Assembly: GCA_031256795.1 (NCBI GenBank) | Contig: JAIRPW010000015.1 | Coordinates: 1-48,253, forward strand | Length of the DNA stretch: 48,253 bases | Source: Zoogloeaceae bacterium | Lineage (GTDB): Bacteria > Pseudomonadota > Gammaproteobacteria > Burkholderiales > Rhodocyclaceae | Reading direction: 5' to 3' | Shown here: one piece after another, positions 18,298 through 27,764 of the stretch | Layout of the letters: the number at the start of each line of letters is the position of its first letter | How positions within the stretch are numbered: the first letter of the stretch is position 1 | Notes under the pieces: model-generated | The model's input: the letters and a program-made list of their open reading frames with translations, nothing else | What the model was told of the DNA's origin: nothing | Databases searched by the model: none | Position numbers and translations under genes: made by a program

Positions 18298-18939
18298 ATG
18301 GAAAAATTTACCGCTCTGACTGGATTGGTCGCGCCGCTGGATCGCAGCAACATTGATACGGACGCGATTATTCCCAAGCAATTTTTAAAGTCCATTAAAC
18401 GCTCCGGGTTTGGCGTCAACGCTTTTGACGAATGGCGTTATTTGGATCATGGCGAGCCGGGTATGGACAACCGTTCCCGTCCCTTGAATCCCAATTTCGT
18501 TCTGAATCAGGAACGCTATCGCGGCGCGTCCATTTTGCTTGTTCGCGCCAATTTTGGCTGCGGCTCCAGCCGGGAGCACGCTCCTTGGGCGCTGGTCGAT
18601 TATGGTTTTAAGGTGATCCTGGCGGAATCCTTCGCGGATATTTTTTTCAATAATAGTTTTAAAAACGGGCTATTGCCGCTGGTGCTGCCCCGCGCGGAAA
18701 TTGATGCGCTGTTTGCTCTTGTGGAAGCCGCGCCTGGATTTTCTCTGGCGGTGGACCTTGCGGCGCAAACGCTGACACGCCCGGACGGGTATGTGATTTC
18801 GTTTCCGGTGGATCTTTTTCGCAAGGAATGCTTGCTGAACGGCTGGGACGATATTGGCCTTACCCTGCGGCACACGGATGAGATTCGCGCCTTTGAAGAG
18901 CGTCGCCGCGCGGAGCAGCCTTGGCTGTTTCCGGCATAG
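18298..18939 (+). CDS. leuD: 3-isopropylmalate dehydratase small subunit
   Basis: LeuD pairs with LeuC to isomerise 2-isopropylmalate in leucine synthesis. Signatures: [34 protein letters not shown] and [18 protein letters not shown]. The open frame begins at 18241, but the ATG at 18298 gives the conserved N-terminus and 213 residues. The large subunit gene leuC, often directly upstream in betaproteobacteria, is not here; slyD occupies its place. Confidence 0.97.
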   Translation: MEKFTALTGLVAPLDRSNIDTDAIIPKQFLKSIKRSGFGVNAFDEWRYLDHGEPGMDNRSRPLNPNFVLNQERYRGASILLVRANFGCGSSREHAPWALVDYGFKVILAESFADIFFNNSFKNGLLPLVLPRAEIDALFALVEAAPGFSLAVDLAAQTLTRPDGYVISFPVDLFRKECLLNGWDDIGLTLRHTDEIRAFEERRRAEQPWLFPA

Positions 18940-18992
18940 GCGCGGCGGCGTCAGGACAAAACGATTTTTGACGCAAGGTTGAATGGAAAGCG

Positions 18993-20051
18993 ATGAGTAA
19001 AAAAATTTGTATCCTTCCTGGTGACGGTATTGGTCCTGAAATTACGGCAGAAGCCGTGCGTGTGCTGAACGCGCTGCATCTCGGTTTCGAGATGGAAACC
19101 GCGCTTTTGGGCGGCGCGGCGGTTGACGCGGCGGGCGATCCTTACCCGGAAGCGACGCGCAAGTTGGCCGCAGAGGCGGACGCGGTGCTGCTGGGTGCGG
19201 TCGGAGGGCCTCGGTGGGACAATTTACCGCGGGAAAAGCGTCCGGAAAAAGGCTTGCTTGGTATTCGCAAACACTTGAATTTATTTGCGAATTTGCGTCC
19301 CGCGATGCTGTATCCCGAATTGGCCAATGCCTCGACGCTGAAGCCGGAGATTGTTTCCGGCCTGGATATTTTGATTGTGCGGGAGTTGACCGGGGATATT
19401 TATTTTGGGCAGCCGCGCGGAATTGAAAGCCATTCCGGGGAGCGTTTTGGCTTTAATACGATGCGCTATACGGAATCCGAAATCCGGCGCATTGGTCGTG
19501 TTGCCTTTGAGGCTGCGCGGCGGCGTCACAGAAAGTTGTGTTCAGTCGACAAAATGAATGTGCTGGAAACGACGCAGTTGTGGCGTGACGTGATGAATGA
19601 GCTTGCGCCTGAATATCCCGATGTGGCGCTCTCTCATATGCTGGTGGATAATGCGGCTATGCAGCTTGTGCGTGCGCCCAAACAGTTCGACGTCATTGTG
19701 ACCGGTAATATGTTTGGCGATATTCTCTCGGATGAGGCGTCCATGCTGACCGGTTCCATCGGAATGTTGCCTTCCGCTTCACTGGACGAAAACGGCAAGG
19801 GGTTGTACGAGCCATCGCACGGCTCCGCGCCGGACATTTCCGGGCAGGGCGTGGCCAATCCCTTGGCGACCATTCTTTCTGCGGCTCTGATGCTGCGTTA
19901 TACCTTTGCGTTGGAAGACGCGGCCCTTGCGGTGGAGGGGGCGGTCAAGAAGGTTTTGGCGCAAGGTTTGCGGACAGGCGATATTTACGAGCCGGGAATG
20001 ATCAGGGCGGGGACGAAGCAAATGGGAGATGCGGTGCTGGCTGCGTTATAG
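18993..20051 (+). CDS. leuB: 3-isopropylmalate dehydrogenase
   Basis: This enzyme oxidatively decarboxylates 3-isopropylmalate with NAD+. [15 protein letters not shown] at the N-terminus, the catalytic region [15 protein letters not shown], and [19 protein letters not shown] are typical; 352 residues is normal. GGAAAG precedes the ATG. It lies 53 bases after leuD and 48 before asd, in one run on the plus strand. Confidence 0.98.
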   Translation: MSKKICILPGDGIGPEITAEAVRVLNALHLGFEMETALLGGAAVDAAGDPYPEATRKLAAEADAVLLGAVGGPRWDNLPREKRPEKGLLGIRKHLNLFANLRPAMLYPELANASTLKPEIVSGLDILIVRELTGDIYFGQPRGIESHSGERFGFNTMRYTESEIRRIGRVAFEAARRRHRKLCSVDKMNVLETTQLWRDVMNELAPEYPDVALSHMLVDNAAMQLVRAPKQFDVIVTGNMFGDILSDEASMLTGSIGMLPSASLDENGKGLYEPSHGSAPDISGQGVANPLATILSAALMLRYTFALEDAALAVEGAVKKVLAQGLRTGDIYEPGMIRAGTKQMGDAVLAAL

Positions 20052-20099
20052 TGACAAAGTTTCAGTGATTTCAAGTAGGCGAAGCTTTTCGGAGAAAGC

Positions 20100-21236
20100 A
20101 TGATGAAGCGAGTTGGTCTGGTGGGTTGGCGAGGAATGGTGGGTTCCGTGCTGATGCGGCGCATGGAGGAAGAGGGCGACTTTTCCCGCTTTGAGCCGGT
20201 ATATTTTTCTACATCCAACGCGGGCGGGAAATCTCCTTCCTTCGGCGGCAGGGATGCGGAAAGATCCTTGCAAGACGCTTTCCGCGTTGAGGCGCTCAAG
20301 GCATGCGACATTGTAGTTACTTGTCAGGGCGGGGATTACACGAAAGCGGTTTTTTCGCAGCTGCGCGGCGCGGGCTGGCAGGGCCATTGGATTGACGCCG
20401 CTTCAACTTTGCGTATGGCCGAGGATGCGGTCATCGTTCTGGATCCGGTTAACCTTGATGTGATCAAGACCGCGCTGGCAAGGGGAGGGAAGAACTGGAT
20501 CGGCGGAAATTGCACCGTATCCTTGATGCTGATGGGGTTGGGCGGACTCTTTCGCCATCAGTTAGTGGAATGGGTCTCGGCCATGACGTATCAGGCGGCT
20601 TCTGGCGCGGGGGCGCAGAACATGCGCGAATTACTTGCGCAAATGGGGGCGCTTCACGCTGCGGTTGCGTCGGACTTAGCGGACCCGGCCTCGGCGATTC
20701 TCGATATTGATCGCAAGGTAGCGCAAACCATGCGTTCCGCTGCGTTTCCGGTCAAAAATTTCCGCAATACGCCGCTTGCGGGCAGTCTTATTCCTTGGAT
20801 TGACGTGCCGGTTGAGCATGGGCAATCCAGAGAGGAATGGAAGGGGGGGGCGGAGTGCAACAAAATTCTTGGTAACCCTCCGTTTCGCGCGCCGGGCAGT
20901 ATTCCGATTGACGGCTTGTGTGTGCGTATTGGCGCGATGCGTTGTCATTCCCAGGGCTTGACTATCAAGCTGAAAAGCGATGTCCCGCTGGACGAGCTGA
21001 GCGAAATCATCGCGTCGGCCAACGCCTGGGTGAAAGTCGTGCCCAATGAGCGGGAAATTACCGAGCGTGAATTGACGCCGGCTGCGGTAACAGGGACGCT
21101 GACCGTGCCGGTGGGGCGTCTGCGCAAGCTGGCGATGGGCGCTGAATACCTTGGCGCTTTTACGGTCGGCGATCAGTTATTGTGGGGCGCGGCGGAGCCT
21201 TTGCGGCGTATGCTGGCGCTCTTGTTGGAGGCATAA
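20100..21236 (+). CDS. asd: aspartate-semialdehyde dehydrogenase
   Basis: This enzyme reduces beta-aspartyl phosphate in the lysine, threonine and methionine pathway. The N-terminal Rossmann region [17 protein letters not shown], the catalytic Cys in [15 protein letters not shown], and [16 protein letters not shown] place it in the Gram-negative Asd group. There are 378 residues. Two ATG codons (20100, 20103) follow GGAGAAAG. A run of eight G lies in frame at 20843-20850; the residues around it are as expected for the family, so the frame is intact. Confidence 0.98.
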   Translation: MMKRVGLVGWRGMVGSVLMRRMEEEGDFSRFEPVYFSTSNAGGKSPSFGGRDAERSLQDAFRVEALKACDIVVTCQGGDYTKAVFSQLRGAGWQGHWIDAASTLRMAEDAVIVLDPVNLDVIKTALARGGKNWIGGNCTVSLMLMGLGGLFRHQLVEWVSAMTYQAASGAGAQNMRELLAQMGALHAAVASDLADPASAILDIDRKVAQTMRSAAFPVKNFRNTPLAGSLIPWIDVPVEHGQSREEWKGGAECNKILGNPPFRAPGSIPIDGLCVRIGAMRCHSQGLTIKLKSDVPLDELSEIIASANAWVKVVPNEREITERELTPAAVTGTLTVPVGRLRKLAMGAEYLGAFTVGDQLLWGAAEPLRRMLALLLEA

Positions 21237-21415
21237 AGCGTAGTATGAGGGACGAGAGGTGGTTTTTTTGCCATTTTTCACGTTTTTGCAAGCAGAATCG
21301 TGATGGGAAAGTGTGGTGAAAAAACAGCAAATCAACTTTTTAGAATCAAGATTAGCTTGAGCCTCTAAGTCTATGATGTTATTCTGAAAAACCAAATCAG
21401 GCTGAGGGTGACAAC

Positions 21416-22759
21416 GTGAATACCGAACATTCACCACTGGATGGAAGCGCGGCGGGATCGCATTTCTTTTTGCGGGGGTGTGGCGTGAATTGTCTGCGGA
21501 CGGGAGCGCGCGCATATGCCGTTTTACGGTCGGGGAAAAGCGGGGCGGCGTTTTTTGTTGGCGTCGCCTTTCTGTGTTCTCTATTGTTTTCTGCCTCTGA
21601 AACCTGGGCGGCTGGCATGGAAGGTATCCGGGTGCATTCTCTTCTGGGGCAGCCGTTGCAGGTGGAAATTCGTGTTTCCGCGGCCAGAGATGAACTGCCG
21701 GGAATGGCTGCGCATCTGGCGGACGCGGATTTTTTTTCGCGGACGGGGCTGAATTATTCTTCTATCCATGCGCGGCTCAAGGTTGCCTTGGAGAAACGAA
21801 AGGATGGCGCGGCGATTATCATCCGTTCTACGGAGCCGATTAACGAACCTTATCTGGATTTGCTGGTAGAGCTGAACTGGCAGTCTGGGCGCTTGATGCG
21901 TAGTTATACCGTTTTGCTGGATCCTCCTGAGGTTGCCGCGCAGTCTTTGTATCAGCCTGCGGTGGTGCAGAGTGTTGCGCCGCCGGACGCCGTGATTCCG
22001 CCCCTGACCGCTACGCAAGCGCCGGTGGACGCCTCCGCGCCGAAAGCGGCGGAGCAAGCCCAGGTCGGCGCGAGCGAGCATGTTGTGAAAAAGGGGGAAA
22101 CCTTGCACCGTATTGCGGCGGCCAATCTTGCGCAGGGCGTTACGCTGGAGCAGATGTTGGTAACGATTTATCGCAACAATCCCGACGCCTTTGCGGGCGG
22201 CAATATGAATCGTCTGAAACAGGGCGTTGTTCTGCGTATACCGGATGTGAAATCGGTCGGCGTTTCGCAGGAAGAAGCCAGAAAAATTTTCAAGGCGCAG
22301 ACGGTTTCCTGGAATGCTTATCGGCGCAAACTGGCGGCTTTGACGGAAGGCGCTGCAGGAAGCGCGGAGGGAGGACGCTCCGCGTCCGGGGGTGTGGGCG
22401 CGCGGGTTGAGGAGAAAATACCCGACGCGGTGGAAAAGCAGGATCAGGTGCTTGTTTCGCGCAGCAATCAAGCCAAGGGCGCGGCGGGGATTACAGAAGA
22501 AGACCTGATCGCCCAGGAAAAACGGTTGCAGGACTCAAAAGATCGGGTTGCGAAGCTGGAGCAGATTGTTGCTGATCTGAACAAACTGTTGAAGATGAAA
22601 GAGCAGGATTTGGGCGATTTGCAGAAGCAGTTGAAACCTCAGCCTGACGGGGCTGGAAAATCATCGCGGAGAAAACCTACGGCCTTTCTGGAAGGCGGCG
22701 TTAGGCTCATCGTGGCAGGCCGGTCAGGTATGCGGGACTTTTCAACTTTCACTGCGTAA
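21416..22759 (+). CDS. FimV-like LysM protein lacking the C-terminal half
   Basis: The frame starts at a GTG after GAGGGTG; a second GTG at 21485 also has a G-rich site. A long basic N-region is followed by a hydrophobic signal (GVAFLCSLLFSASETWAAG). Residues about 66-170 form the FimV N-terminal domain (IRVHSLLGQPLQVEIRV). Residues about 221-281 form a LysM peptidoglycan-binding module (HVVKKGETLHRIAAANL). Residues about 361-408 are a coiled coil. It then stops after 447 residues with no membrane helix, TPR or FimV C-terminal domain. It is thus a periplasmic short paralogue of the next gene, from which it is separated by nine bases. Confidence 0.85.
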   Translation: MNTEHSPLDGSAAGSHFFLRGCGVNCLRTGARAYAVLRSGKSGAAFFVGVAFLCSLLFSASETWAAGMEGIRVHSLLGQPLQVEIRVSAARDELPGMAAHLADADFFSRTGLNYSSIHARLKVALEKRKDGAAIIIRSTEPINEPYLDLLVELNWQSGRLMRSYTVLLDPPEVAAQSLYQPAVVQSVAPPDAVIPPLTATQAPVDASAPKAAEQAQVGASEHVVKKGETLHRIAAANLAQGVTLEQMLVTIYRNNPDAFAGGNMNRLKQGVVLRIPDVKSVGVSQEEARKIFKAQTVSWNAYRRKLAALTEGAAGSAEGGRSASGGVGARVEEKIPDAVEKQDQVLVSRSNQAKGAAGITEEDLIAQEKRLQDSKDRVAKLEQIVADLNKLLKMKEQDLGDLQKQLKPQPDGAGKSSRRKPTAFLEGGVRLIVAGRSGMRDFSTFTA

Positions 22760-22768
22760 GGTGGTCAT

Positions 22769-25700
22769 GTGAAGAAAAGAACACTTGCTTTCTCGAAAAG
22801 TTTTATTGTCTCCGGCTTTGCGCTGGCGTTTCTGTCAACTTGCCTTCACGCGGCGGGGTTGAATGACATTAGTGTGCATTCCGCTTTGGGGCAGCCGCTG
22901 AACGCGGAAATCCACGTGACGGCGGAAACGAAAGAGTTATCTGGAATGGAAGCGCGGCTAGCTTCTCCGGAGCTTTTTTCCAGTCATGGTCTGAGTTATG
23001 CCTCGAATTTGCGGCAGCTGCGGTTTGCGGTGGAAAAGCAGAAAGGCGGCGCGGTTATTCGCGTGACCTCCCAGGGCGCTATCAATGATCCTTTCATGAG
23101 TTTTTTGCTGGAGTTGACCTGGCCGAGCGGGAGCGTGATTCGGGAATACACTTTCCTTCTTGATCCGCAGGATATTTTTGTGGGTAGACCTGCTGCCGAG
23201 CCGCCGGTGCGGCAGGCGCAGACTGCGGCGACTCCCGGAGCGGCGCCTGCCACTTCTGGAAAAACGCATGTGGTGCGGCAGGGCGAGACTTTGCACAGCA
23301 TTGCGCGGGAGAATTTATATGCGGGCGCGACGCTGGAGCAGACGGTTATTGCGCTTTATCGTCTGAATAGGGATGCGTTTGTCGGCGGGAATGCGGGACG
23401 CTTTTCTGTGGGTGCGGTTTTGCGTATTCCCGATGCCGCAGAAGTGACGGCTATTTCCGCGCCGGAAGCGCGGAAACTGTACCGCGCAGGGTATACCGCC
23501 TGGAAAGCAGATGCGGGGAAGACTGCGTTGCCTGCTGCGGTTCCGCCGCGTGCAAAAGCGAATTCTGGCGGCAAGCGCGCGGTTTCCGGGAGGAGCGGCG
23601 GCGAGGCTTCTCCGGGAACGGCGAAGTCTGCGACGGGGAGTGCTGACCGTGCGAAGCGAAGCGCAATGCAAAAGCAGGACAGGGCGATCCGGCTCTATGA
23701 AGAACAAGCGGTGGTGCTGGAAAAAAACGTTAGCCGCTTAAAACAGCTTTTGGAGTTGCGGGAACGTAGCATTGGAGAGGCAAAAAAAGAGTTGGAGCGT
23801 AGACAGCGTGAAACTCAGGAAGCGGAGCAGGCCGCGCGCTTGAAGGCGGACGCGGACGCAAAAGCTGCGGATGAAGCAAGGGCCAAAGAGGTAGCGCAGC
23901 AGCGCGCTCAAGCCGAAGAAGAGGCGCGGCGCGTGGAGGCCGAAAAGGCTGCGTTGGAAGCAAAAGCCGCGGAAGAGGCAAAAGCTGCGGAAGATGCCAG
24001 AACTTCTGAAGAAGCGCGGCTTGCTGAGGAGCGAGCGCTTGCGGAATCTGCGAGAGACGCCGCCCCGGAGGAGCCGCCTGTTGTGACGCCTCCGATTGCC
24101 GAGGCAGAGCCGCCAGAAGCGCCTTCAGTGGCGGAACCGCCTGTTCCTGCGGTTTCTCCGCCTGCCGCGCCGGAAGTGACGCCTAGCGCGTCGGCCTCTG
24201 GTTTGGATGCTCCGGAAGAGTCTGGCGAGGAAGACTCCGGATCGTCGCTGTTTATGATTTTGGGGGTTGCTGCGCTGCTTGCGGCAGCGGGTGCAGCGTT
24301 TTTTGTCATGCGCAGCCGGAAGGCGAAGAAAGAATTGGAGTTGCTGGATTCTTTGGAAGCGAGAGGTTCTTCCAGTGAGACGGTGCCTGTTGGTTTTTCC
24401 GCAGACGGTGAAGTTAACTCCATTTTCGGCACAATGGGCCAGAGTGTAGACACTTCCTCCAGTACAACGCCGCCTTCTGACATGAGCCAGGTACTGCCGG
24501 ACAGCACGGGTCAGGACGAGATGGATCCGGTGGAAGAGGCGGATGTTTACATGGCCTATGGGCGAGACGCGCAGGCGGAAGAACTTTTGCTGGACGCTCT
24601 GCCCAAAAATCCGGAGCGTTTGGAGATACGGGTCAAACTGCTGGAGATTTACGCCAACAGGAAGAGCGTCAAGGAGTTTGAGACTATCGCCAGCGAGCTG
24701 TATACCCAGACCGATGGTCAGGGACCGGCGTGGGAGAAAGTCGCGAAACTGGGGTACGCGCTGGATCCGCATAATCCGCTCTATGGCAGCGGCGATATTG
24801 TGATTGGCACGAAAACGAAGTCTTCGGTAGAGGAGATGCAGGCCGCGTTTTCTCCGGAAATAACGAAACCTGGTCCTGGCGGCGCTTTAACTGACCCGGA
24901 CGAGATGGATATGGGCGGAAGCGCGGTGGCGACGGATCCGGGACCTGCGGCGCATGTCGCTTCGGATGACCCTTTGCTGAAGGCATTGCGTGAAGACGCA
25001 ATGAAACCGACGGACAGCAGCCTGGATTTTGATCTGGAGGGATTGTCGGAAGAGCCGCTCAGTCGTTTGCCTTCCATGGTGACGGAACCTGAGCCTAAGC
25101 CGCAGTCTAGAACAGCTACGGCGTTCTCGGTCACGCCGACTGTTCCTGATGACGCAGCGTTGGAGACTGCGTTTGCCGGTATTCAGCCTGCGGATTCGTT
25201 GCAGAAATCGTCTGCTTCCCTGTCAGAGAGCGGAGTTTTGTCTGAAGAGATAGAGCTTGACGATACGCCTTCCATTAGCTCGTTTGGCAGAAATTCCAAG
25301 TTGGATATTGCGTTGGACATGCCCTCTCGTGATGTTTCGCCTGATTTGGAGATGGCGGTCACTGTGGTGAATCCAAACTTGCTTAAAGAGGGGGGCGGGG
25401 CTGGAAGCGAAAACGAGATGGCGAATACGGCCATTATGAGTCTTGAGCCAGCGGACGAGGATTTGGAATTTAACGTGGATCTGACTGAGTCGACCGTACT
25501 GGGCAATGTTGATAATTTTGATTTGTCAAACATTGATCTCAACCTTGGGGCGGCTCCTCCGAATTTCCCGCTGAGTTCTTCGGAGTCAGCGGCAGAGGAT
25601 CGGCAGACGCAGACTGAACGCGCTCTGCCTCAGGATGATTCTGAGACGACGGTTTCTGCCGCACCTGAAAGCAATGAGGTTGACGCCTTGCGTGACGAGG

Positions 25701-25843
25701 TCAACACGAAGCTGGATTTGGCAAAAGTCTACGAGGAGATTGGTGATTTGGAAGGCGCGCGCGAATTGCTGGGTGAAGTAGTGAGCGAAGGCGCTCCAGA
25801 TCAGGTGCAGCAAGCCAAGACGATTTTGGCGCGTCTGGGCTGA
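22769..25843 (+). CDS. fimV: FimV, polar pilus-assembly hub protein
   Basis: FimV organises type IV pili and polar proteins by binding peptidoglycan and cytoplasmic partners. The start is a GTG with AAGGTGG overlapping the stop of the upstream gene. In order: signal peptide (about 1-29), FimV N-terminal domain (to about 135), LysM (about 165-225), a long Ala/Glu/Lys coiled coil (about 295-430), a Pro-rich stretch, a membrane helix near residues 491-512 (SLFMILGVAALLAAAGAAFF), an acidic cytoplasmic region with a TPR-like segment near 587 (DVYMAYGRDAQAEELLLDAL), and the FimV C-terminal helical motif at 971-1024 (DLAKVYEEIGDLEGARELL). The type IV pilins in this window are plausible clients. Confidence 0.96.
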   Translation: MKKRTLAFSKSFIVSGFALAFLSTCLHAAGLNDISVHSALGQPLNAEIHVTAETKELSGMEARLASPELFSSHGLSYASNLRQLRFAVEKQKGGAVIRVTSQGAINDPFMSFLLELTWPSGSVIREYTFLLDPQDIFVGRPAAEPPVRQAQTAATPGAAPATSGKTHVVRQGETLHSIARENLYAGATLEQTVIALYRLNRDAFVGGNAGRFSVGAVLRIPDAAEVTAISAPEARKLYRAGYTAWKADAGKTALPAAVPPRAKANSGGKRAVSGRSGGEASPGTAKSATGSADRAKRSAMQKQDRAIRLYEEQAVVLEKNVSRLKQLLELRERSIGEAKKELERRQRETQEAEQAARLKADADAKAADEARAKEVAQQRAQAEEEARRVEAEKAALEAKAAEEAKAAEDARTSEEARLAEERALAESARDAAPEEPPVVTPPIAEAEPPEAPSVAEPPVPAVSPPAAPEVTPSASASGLDAPEESGEEDSGSSLFMILGVAALLAAAGAAFFVMRSRKAKKELELLDSLEARGSSSETVPVGFSADGEVNSIFGTMGQSVDTSSSTTPPSDMSQVLPDSTGQDEMDPVEEADVYMAYGRDAQAEELLLDALPKNPERLEIRVKLLEIYANRKSVKEFETIASELYTQTDGQGPAWEKVAKLGYALDPHNPLYGSGDIVIGTKTKSSVEEMQAAFSPEITKPGPGGALTDPDEMDMGGSAVATDPGPAAHVASDDPLLKALREDAMKPTDSSLDFDLEGLSEEPLSRLPSMVTEPEPKPQSRTATAFSVTPTVPDDAALETAFAGIQPADSLQKSSASLSESGVLSEEIELDDTPSISSFGRNSKLDIALDMPSRDVSPDLEMAVTVVNPNLLKEGGGAGSENEMANTAIMSLEPADEDLEFNVDLTESTVLGNVDNFDLSNIDLNLGAAPPNFPLSSSESAAEDRQTQTERALPQDDSETTVSAAPESNEVDALRDEVNTKLDLAKVYEEIGDLEGARELLGEVVSEGAPDQVQQAKTILARLG

Positions 25844-25877
25844 AAATGGCCGCAGATTGAATGATGTGATGGGAAGA

Positions 25878-25909
25878 GAGGCGCATAGCAGATGCGCCTC
25901 TTCTTTTTT
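25878..25909 (+). terminator. rho-independent terminator after fimV
   Basis: Nine-bp stem GAGGCGCAT / ATGCGCCTC with a five-base loop, followed by TTCTTTTTT, 34 bases after the fimV stop. Confidence 0.85.
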
Positions 25910-25942
25910 GAGGTTCTGGCGTTTCTGATTTGATATTTTTCA

Positions 25943-26587
25943 ATGCGCGGACTTTTTGTCTTGGCTTTTTTACATCCTGCCGCTCGGCTTTTGTTTTGGC
26001 TGATGGCGGCGGTAGGTCTGCAATGGGCTGGTATCCCGCTTTTATGCGCTTGGAGTATTTTTTTCCTTCTATCTGGCGCGGAGGCGCGGCAGCATTGGCG
26101 GCGTCTTTTTTGGCGGACGCGCTTTTTGTTATGTACCATGTTTTTTGTTTTTGCCTATGCTGTTCCCGGTACGTCGCTTATAGGTTCGGCATGGACGCCG
26201 AGCGCGGAAGGGGTGTATGAAGCGGTAGAACAAATTTCGCGCCTGGTGATTTTTTTGGGTGCGCTAGCCTGGCTTATGTCATCGCTGGGATTTCATGAGT
26301 TGCTGTCTGCATTATGGTTTTTGCTGCGTCCATTGTGGGTTTTGGGCTTTCCGGTGGATCGCAGCGTAGTGCGTTTGTCTTTGGCGCTGGAATATGTGGA
26401 AAATCCGCGTGTCCCCGCGCAAAAACAGAATTTTTGGCAGCTATGGCGGCAATGGTTGGATGAGGGAACTGAGGAAAGCGCGGAGCAAAATCGGCCAGTT
26501 TTAATTCTTTTGCCGGTGTGGCAGACGCGGGACAGCGTGATGATTGCGTTTGCGGTAGTTTTCTGGGCTATGACTCTGTTTTTTTGA
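25943..26587 (+). CDS. integral membrane protein resembling EcfT/CbiQ transporter subunits
   Basis: 214 residues with several hydrophobic helices: LFVLAFLHPAARLLFWLMAA, LCAWSIFFLLSGA, LLCTMFFVFAYAV, LVIFLGALAWLMSSLGF and a C-terminal helix VMIAFAVVFWAMTLFF. The stretch ISRLVIFLGALAWLMSS followed by LLSALWFLLRPLWVLGFP resembles the coupling-helix region of energy-coupling factor transmembrane proteins. No ATPase or substrate-binding partner gene is nearby, so a transport role is only an inference. No clear ribosome binding site is visible before the ATG. It sits between fimV and truA. Confidence 0.65.
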   Translation: MRGLFVLAFLHPAARLLFWLMAAVGLQWAGIPLLCAWSIFFLLSGAEARQHWRRLFWRTRFLLCTMFFVFAYAVPGTSLIGSAWTPSAEGVYEAVEQISRLVIFLGALAWLMSSLGFHELLSALWFLLRPLWVLGFPVDRSVVRLSLALEYVENPRVPAQKQNFWQLWRQWLDEGTEESAEQNRPVLILLPVWQTRDSVMIAFAVVFWAMTLFF

Positions 26588-26603
26588 TGTAAAGGCGTGT
26601 GGA

Positions 26604-27392
26604 ATGCGTATTGCCTTGGGATTGGAATATGACGGACGTGCCTTTCATGGCTGGCAGCGACAGCCGGAGGCCGTGAGTGTTCAGGGCGCTTTGGAAGACG
26701 CTTTGAGTCGGATTGCCGGGCATTCGGTTCAAGTGATTTGCGCGGGGCGTACGGACGCGGGAGTTCACGCCTGCGGCCAGGTCGTGCATTTTGATACGGA
26801 TGCGCTGCGTCCCATGAGCGCTTGGGTGCGGGGGGTAAATGCCTTTCTGCCTTCCGCGATGGCGGTGCGTTGGAGTTTATCGGTCGCGGAAGATTTTCAC
26901 GCGCGGTATGACGCGCGCGCGCGCGCGTACCGCTATGTTCTCTTAAATCGTTCGGAGCGCCCTGGTCTATGGGCGGGACGGGTGGGCTGGCATTACTTGC
27001 CGCTGGATGTGGACGCCATGCGGGCGGCGGCAGGTTGCTTACTGGGGACGCATGATTTTTCCGCGTTTCGCGCGGCGGAATGTCAGGCTAAAAATCCAGT
27101 GCGGCATCTTATAAGAGCGGAGATTCACCGCGCGGGGAAAGACTTGGTTATTTTTGATTTTGTGGCGAACGCGTTTTTACAGCATATGGTGCGTAACTTA
27201 GTAGGCGCGCTGGTTTCGGTTGGGAAGGGCGTCTGGACGATTGGACAGATGCGCGAGGTGCTGGAGTCCTGTAGCCGCGCCTTGTCTGCGCCTACCTTTG
27301 CGCCAGACGGTCTTTATTTTTTGGGACCCTCGTATCTTCCAGAATGGCAGATACCGGAAGCGCGGGAAACGGCTGGTTTTATGGCGTTATGA
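26604..27392 (+). CDS. truA: tRNA pseudouridine(38-40) synthase TruA
   Basis: This enzyme isomerises uridines 38-40 in the tRNA anticodon arm. The catalytic Asp is in CAGRTDAGVHACGQVVHFD. GRAFHGWQRQPEAVSVQG at the N-terminus and FLQHMVRNLVGALVSVG are family signatures. There are 262 residues. It lies 16 bases after the EcfT-like gene. In many betaproteobacteria trpF-trpB-trpA follow directly; here they do not. Confidence 0.97.
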   Translation: MRIALGLEYDGRAFHGWQRQPEAVSVQGALEDALSRIAGHSVQVICAGRTDAGVHACGQVVHFDTDALRPMSAWVRGVNAFLPSAMAVRWSLSVAEDFHARYDARARAYRYVLLNRSERPGLWAGRVGWHYLPLDVDAMRAAAGCLLGTHDFSAFRAAECQAKNPVRHLIRAEIHRAGKDLVIFDFVANAFLQHMVRNLVGALVSVGKGVWTIGQMREVLESCSRALSAPTFAPDGLYFLGPSYLPEWQIPEARETAGFMAL

Positions 27393-27764
27393 CATGCCTG
27401 GAATCTCTGGCGGTTGATGTTCTTCAATGGGGTTTACATTTGCTTTTTATGTCCGAAATTACGGAGAATATGTCGCTGTTTTTACAAATATCGAATATGT
27501 ATTTATTTTCTGTTTTGTGATATTTTATTTGATGGCATTTCTGGCTTTTCTCATGAATCTTTATTTCTGTTTTCATAGTGAAGAATTTTCACAAATCGTT
27601 GTCGGACGCGTTCTTCGGGTTTGTCGTCAAGTATTTTTCCGCCAAGAAAATCAATAATCTTTTTTTCGTCGTTATAATCGGCGGGAAAATTAATCGTTAC
27701 GTTATTTTCCTCCCATAAATTATGAGGCGATGAATAACGGGGCAGCCGCCTGGGAAATAAAAAA
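27393..27764. other. AT-rich 372-bp intergenic scar between truA and ffh
   Basis: The composition is clearly more AT-rich than both flanks. The minus strand holds a remnant of a restriction-type protein (27551-27714, separate entry) and, beyond its stop, further short AT-rich frames such as one ending in SDIKSKCKPH at about 27435. A plus-strand frame of 76 codons (27427-27657) is not supported. I see no RNA gene or complete mobile element. Confidence 0.6.
27551..27714 (-). pseudogene. N-terminal remnant of an HsdR_N-type restriction/methylase protein with a lost start codon
   Basis: On the minus strand GGGAGGA (27714-27708) is followed after seven bases by GTA, then by 48 further sense codons to a TGA at 27553-27551. 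The peptide reads FPADYNDEKKIIDFLGGKI and then LDDKPEERVRQRFVKILHYE. This is the typical opening of the HSDR_N_2-type domain found at the start of type I restriction subunits and related methylase/helicase proteins. At the expected start position the codon is GTA, not ATG or GTG. The sequence breaks off after HYE and ends six residues later. The start lesion and the 3' loss both argue for a dead fragment. Confidence 0.65.

Noticed and set aside
20843-20850. Run of eight G in asd as a phase-variation tract
   Set aside because: The frame is intact, the residues match the family ([10 protein letters not shown]) and asd is normally essential, so switching is unlikely.
27427-27657. 76-codon plus-strand frame in the AT-rich gap
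   Set aside because: It overlaps the better-supported minus-strand restriction remnant, is rich in Phe/Tyr/Val as expected from AT-rich antisense, and has no ribosome binding site.
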